From Acidimicrobiales bacterium (GTDB taxonomy: Bacteria > Actinomycetota > Acidimicrobiia > Acidimicrobiales > SZUA-35), in the NCBI GenBank assembly GCA_028285495.1, contig JANQPB010000014.1, positions 372,001-436,000 of the forward strand: a DNA stretch of 64,000 nt. The letters run 5' to 3'. Position 1 is the stretch's first letter. Every line of letters begins with the position of its first letter. This document shows, in pieces, positions 61,231-64,000 of the stretch. The notes below the pieces were generated by a model. The model had not been told where the DNA came from. It searched no databases and was given only the letters and a program-made list of their open reading frames with translations. The position numbers and the translations under genes were made by a program.

Positions 61231-63405
61231 ATGACCAACGCCACGCCGGCAGGATCCGACGCCATCGTGCTCGAGCAGGGGGCCACCCAGGTCGTCATCG
61301 ATCGGCGTCAGCCGATGCCGGTCATCGCCCACCTCGGGCCGCCGATCGACGGCTACGAGCCCCTCCTGCTCGACCAGCCGGTGGCCAACGCCACGCTCGA
61401 CTCGCCGGCGCCGCTCGGCCTCGTGACCGAGCACGGCTACGGCTTCGGCGGGCGCCCCGGCCTGATGGGGAACAGGGCCGACGGCAGCAGCTGGTCGCCG
61501 TTGTTCACCGAGGCCGAGGAACCGGTCGTCGACGGTCGGCCGGACGAGGTCGGCGGTGCGCCGCATCGAGCCCGCTTCTCGATCGTCGACCCGGTGGCCC
61601 GGCTCCGTCTCGACCTGCAGGTCGAGGTCACGCCGGCCGAGACCGTCGTCATCCGGGCCGGGCTGACCAACGAGGGTGACAGCCCCTACGCACTGCTGCG
61701 GCTGTCGCCGTCGGTGCCGGTGCCGATCCACGCCGTCGATCTGGTGACGTTCGGCGGCCGCTGGTGCCGCGAGTTCCAACCGGACCGGTCGTCGTTCGAC
61801 GGTCTCCGGGTGCTCGAGAACCGGCGGGGCCGAACCTCACACGAGCAGTTGCCGGCGATGTTCGCCGGCACGTTCGGGTTCGGCGAGGACCACGGCGACG
61901 TGTGGGGCGTGCAGCTGGCGTGGAGCGGCAACTACGAGGTGGCGGCCGAGCGGATCGGTGACGGTCGTCGCCACATCCAGGCCGGCGAGCTGCTCTCGCC
62001 CGGCGAGATCGTGCTCGACCCTGGTGAGAGCTACCAGACCCCCGAGGTGGTGGTGGCGGCCAGCGCCGCCGGCCTCACGCCGGCCAGCCAGCGCTTCCAT
62101 CGCCACGTTCGCCACCACCATCCGCTCGATGGTCCCCGCAAGGTCATCCTCAACACCTGGGAGGCCGTCTACTTCAACCACGACCTCGACACCCTCAAGG
62201 CGCTGGCCGACACCGCGGCCGAGGTCGGGGTCGAGCGGTTCGTGCTCGACGACGGCTGGTTCGGGTCCCGTCGTGACGACACCCGCGGCCTGGGCGACTG
62301 GTGGGTCAGCGAGGAGGTGTGGCCGAAGGGCCTGCACCCGATCGTCGACCACGTGATCGGCCTCGGCATGGAGTTCGGGCTGTGGTTCGAGCCCGAGATG
62401 GTCAACCCCGACTCGGACCTCTACCGGGAGCACCCAGACTGGGCGCTCACGACGCCGGGCTACGAGCCGGTGCTCGGCCGCCACCAGCTGGTGCTGGACT
62501 GCGGCCGTGGCTCGGTGCGGCACTACCTCTTCGACCGGATCGACGCCCTCCTGCAGGAGTACCCGATCTCGTACCTGAAGTGGGACATGAACCGCGACCT
62601 CGTCCAGGGGTCGCATCAGCCGAACCCGGACGGACCGGCATCGCCCGGAGCCCACGGGCACGTGGCCGGGGTCTACCGGCTGATCGATCGGCTGCGAGAG
62701 GCCCACCCGGGGGTCGAGATCGAGAGCTGCGCATCCGGCGGCGGCCGGGTCGACCTCGGGATCCTGCGTCGGACCGATCGGGTGTGGACCTCGGACTGCA
62801 ACGACGCGCTCGAGCGCCAGGACATCCAGCGGGGCTTCTCGATGCTGTTCCCGCCCGAGGTGATGGGCGCCCACATCGGTCCGGATCGGGCCCACACCAC
62901 CAACCGGGTCCAGAACCTTGGGTTCCGGTGCGCCACCGCACTGTTCGGGTCGCTCGGCATCGAGTGGAACCTGCTCGACGCCGGGCCCGAGCGGCTGCCC
63001 CGGGTGGCGGCCACCGTCGCCCTGTACAAGCGGCTGCGGGACGTGCTGCACTCCGGCGACGTGGTTCGCATCGACCACGACGACCCGGCGGTGCGGGTCC
63101 ACGGCGTGGTGGCCAGCGACCGGTCGAGGGCGGTGATGGCCTACGTCCAGGCGTCGACGAGCCCGACCGCCGTGCCGATGCCGTTCCGGTTCGCCGGCCT
63201 CGACCCGGAGCGCCGCTACCGCATCGAGGTGATCGACGACCTCGGGTCGGTGTACCACGCCGGACGGGTGCACCCGCCGTGGATGGGGGCGGACGACGCC
63301 GGTGGGATCGTGGCCAGCGGCGAGCAGCTGATGCGGGCCGGCCTGCAGCCCCCGGTACTGCACCCCGAGTCGGTCCTGCTGCTCGAGCTGACCGCCGTCG
63401 ACTGA
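61231..63405 (+). CDS. Alpha-galactosidase, glycoside hydrolase family 36
   Basis: 724 residues, the normal ~720-750 length. CATACT ends 6 bases before the ATG with no SD, so probably leaderless. N-terminal beta-supersandwich (about 1-290), then a (beta/alpha)8 barrel: ILNTWEAVYFNHDLDTLKALAD, FVLDDGWFGSRRDD, GLWFEPEMVNPDSDLYREHPDW. The nucleophile is D452 in YLKWDMNRD and the acid/base D522 in WTSDCNDALERQ, with CASGGGRVDLGIL between; a C-terminal beta domain follows. It releases terminal alpha-1,6-galactose (melibiose, raffinose). No signal peptide, so it acts on imported sugars; no transporter is adjacent. Confidence 0.93.
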   Translation: MTNATPAGSDAIVLEQGATQVVIDRRQPMPVIAHLGPPIDGYEPLLLDQPVANATLDSPAPLGLVTEHGYGFGGRPGLMGNRADGSSWSPLFTEAEEPVVDGRPDEVGGAPHRARFSIVDPVARLRLDLQVEVTPAETVVIRAGLTNEGDSPYALLRLSPSVPVPIHAVDLVTFGGRWCREFQPDRSSFDGLRVLENRRGRTSHEQLPAMFAGTFGFGEDHGDVWGVQLAWSGNYEVAAERIGDGRRHIQAGELLSPGEIVLDPGESYQTPEVVVAASAAGLTPASQRFHRHVRHHHPLDGPRKVILNTWEAVYFNHDLDTLKALADTAAEVGVERFVLDDGWFGSRRDDTRGLGDWWVSEEVWPKGLHPIVDHVIGLGMEFGLWFEPEMVNPDSDLYREHPDWALTTPGYEPVLGRHQLVLDCGRGSVRHYLFDRIDALLQEYPISYLKWDMNRDLVQGSHQPNPDGPASPGAHGHVAGVYRLIDRLREAHPGVEIESCASGGGRVDLGILRRTDRVWTSDCNDALERQDIQRGFSMLFPPEVMGAHIGPDRAHTTNRVQNLGFRCATALFGSLGIEWNLLDAGPERLPRVAATVALYKRLRDVLHSGDVVRIDHDDPAVRVHGVVASDRSRAVMAYVQASTSPTAVPMPFRFAGLDPERRYRIEVIDDLGSVYHAGRVHPPWMGADDAGGIVASGEQLMRAGLQPPVLHPESVLLLELTAVD

Positions 63406-63440
63406 TCGCAGCCGGAGGCACCGGGTGGGGAGGCGGCCTC

Positions 63441-63488
63441 GCCGTCGTGGTCGCGGTCGTCCTCGCCGTCGTGGTCGCCGTCGTCCTC
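63441..63488. repeat. 24-bp tandem duplication
   Basis: GCCGTCGTGGTCGCGGTCGT plus CCTC at 63441-63464 is repeated at 63465-63488 with a single G/C change. It lies between the GH36 stop and the 73-bp repeat array; no coding role is apparent. Confidence 0.85.
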
Positions 63489-63509
63489 CCGTCGGTGTGG
63501 TGTTTCGGG

Positions 63510-64000
63510 CCGCATAAACGCGAAACGCCACCCCCACATCAGCACCTCTGCGGCCAGAGGAACCGCCGCGCCCAACCACTCGCCGCATAAACGCGAAAGC
63601 GGACTGGGTTCGCGTCCATGCAGCCAGAACGACCAGCCGACAGGCACGACCACCGAGCCGGGGACCCGCCGCCGCATAGACGCGAAAGCGGCCAGGGTTT
63701 CGCGCTTAGGCGGCCAGAACGACCACCGGACCCAACCACCCGCCGCACAAACGCGAAAGGACGACCCGAGATTCGCGCCTCTGCGGCCGGAACAACCGTC
63801 AAGCCCGACCATCCGCCGCATAAACGCGAAACGACGACCCGGGACTCGCGCCTCGGCGGCCGGAACGACCACCGGACCCAACCACCTGCCGCATAAACGC
63901 GAAACGACCACCCGGGATTCGCGCCTCGGCGGCCGGGAACGACCCACCGGACCCAACCACCTGCCGCATAAACGCGAAACGACGACCCGGGACTCGCGTC
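63510..64000. repeat. Array of about seven ~73-bp repeats, running off the window
   Basis: The segment CCGCATAAACGCGAAA (with small variants) begins at 63510, 63583, 63672, 63743, 63816, 63889 and 63964, giving spacings of 73, 89, 71, 73, 73 and 75 bases. Each unit also has a later block TCGCGCCTCGGCGGCC that is a near inverted copy of the first, so each could fold into a hairpin. The later units are nearly identical to each other. The period is not a multiple of three, so it is not coding, and both halves of the unit drift, so it is not a CRISPR repeat-spacer array. Confidence 0.85.

Noticed and set aside
56703..61298. A 1531-codon minus-strand frame across the S8 protease and GGDEF/EAL genes
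   Set aside because: It is antisense to two genes with intact catalytic motifs and has no recognisable domain.
63216..63956. A 246-codon minus-strand frame through the repeat array
   Set aside because: The 73-bp period is not a multiple of three, so the apparent peptide repeats shift frame; no start signal.
63510..64000. CRISPR array
   Set aside because: The intervals between the shared segments are themselves similar rather than unique spacers, the period varies (71-89 bp), and no cas genes are visible.

Overview
The window is about 70% G+C, gene-dense, uses GTG and TTG starts, and many genes have a -10-like hexamer 6-8 bases before the start codon (leaderless transcription). Gene content (CoA-transferase, cyclohexanecarboxylate-type CoA ligase, GGDEF/EAL proteins, SoxR, DesKR-type system, S8 protease with Trp-rich tail) fits a free-living actinomycete, perhaps of the Acidimicrobiia. 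The lineage is an inference; there is no rRNA gene in the window. I found no tRNA, rRNA, CRISPR array, phage or transposase gene.

Layout. 1-1821: 3' end of a tyrosine phosphatase, a coiled-coil membrane protein and a beta-hydroxyacid dehydrogenase. 1822-2790: gene-free, with a long inverted repeat, a LacI-like palindrome and a cluster of DnaA-box-like nonamers. 2791-3903: a thioredoxin-fold protein whose in-frame TGA lies exactly where a redox cysteine belongs and is followed by a bacterial-SECIS-like hairpin, so it is read here as one selenoprotein. 4089-14210: secreted GH16 protein, PIG-L deacetylase with AzlCD, a lipoprotein, a DUF6624-esterase fusion, a c-di-GMP signalling protein and a CoA-transferase. 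14245-24736: a type VII secretion-like island (EssC/EccC ATPase, an unknown 275-residue protein, two small helical proteins, and a 1233-residue protein ending in a lytic-transglycosylase-like domain). 24819-26502: two exported proteins. 26629-30482: gnd, zwf and pfkA, the branch point of glycolysis and the pentose phosphate pathway. 30629-38172: CHRD protein, TAP-type hydrolase, then a minus-strand run (methyltransferase, DUF6636 lipoprotein, PhyH dioxygenase, 86-residue protein, esterase).

38247-50112: acyl-CoA synthetase; an OmpR-type two-component system flanked on both sides by genes carrying the same direct-repeat box; soxR with a textbook SoxR promoter (19-bp spacer around the operator) driving an uncharacterised 463-residue gene; a NERD protein; an ABC exporter with a DesK/DesR pair. 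50138-56743: DUF1996/FN3 secreted protein, enoyl-CoA hydratase, a membrane protein-cupredoxin-COG4315 operon, a probably 5'-truncated AraC/GyrI gene and an NTF2-like protein. 56934-63405: S8 protease with a WTGSS repeat tail behind a sigma-28-like promoter, a second GGDEF/EAL protein and a GH36 alpha-galactosidase. 63441-64000: tandem repeats, mainly about seven copies of a ~73-bp unit running off the window.

Regulatory links read directly from sequence: an ECF-like promoter (GAACC-N16-CGTA) is shared by both divergent T7SS transcripts and by the cupredoxin operon; CTTGYC-N5-CTTGCC boxes flank the OmpR-type system; the SoxR box sits in the spacer of the 44180 promoter.
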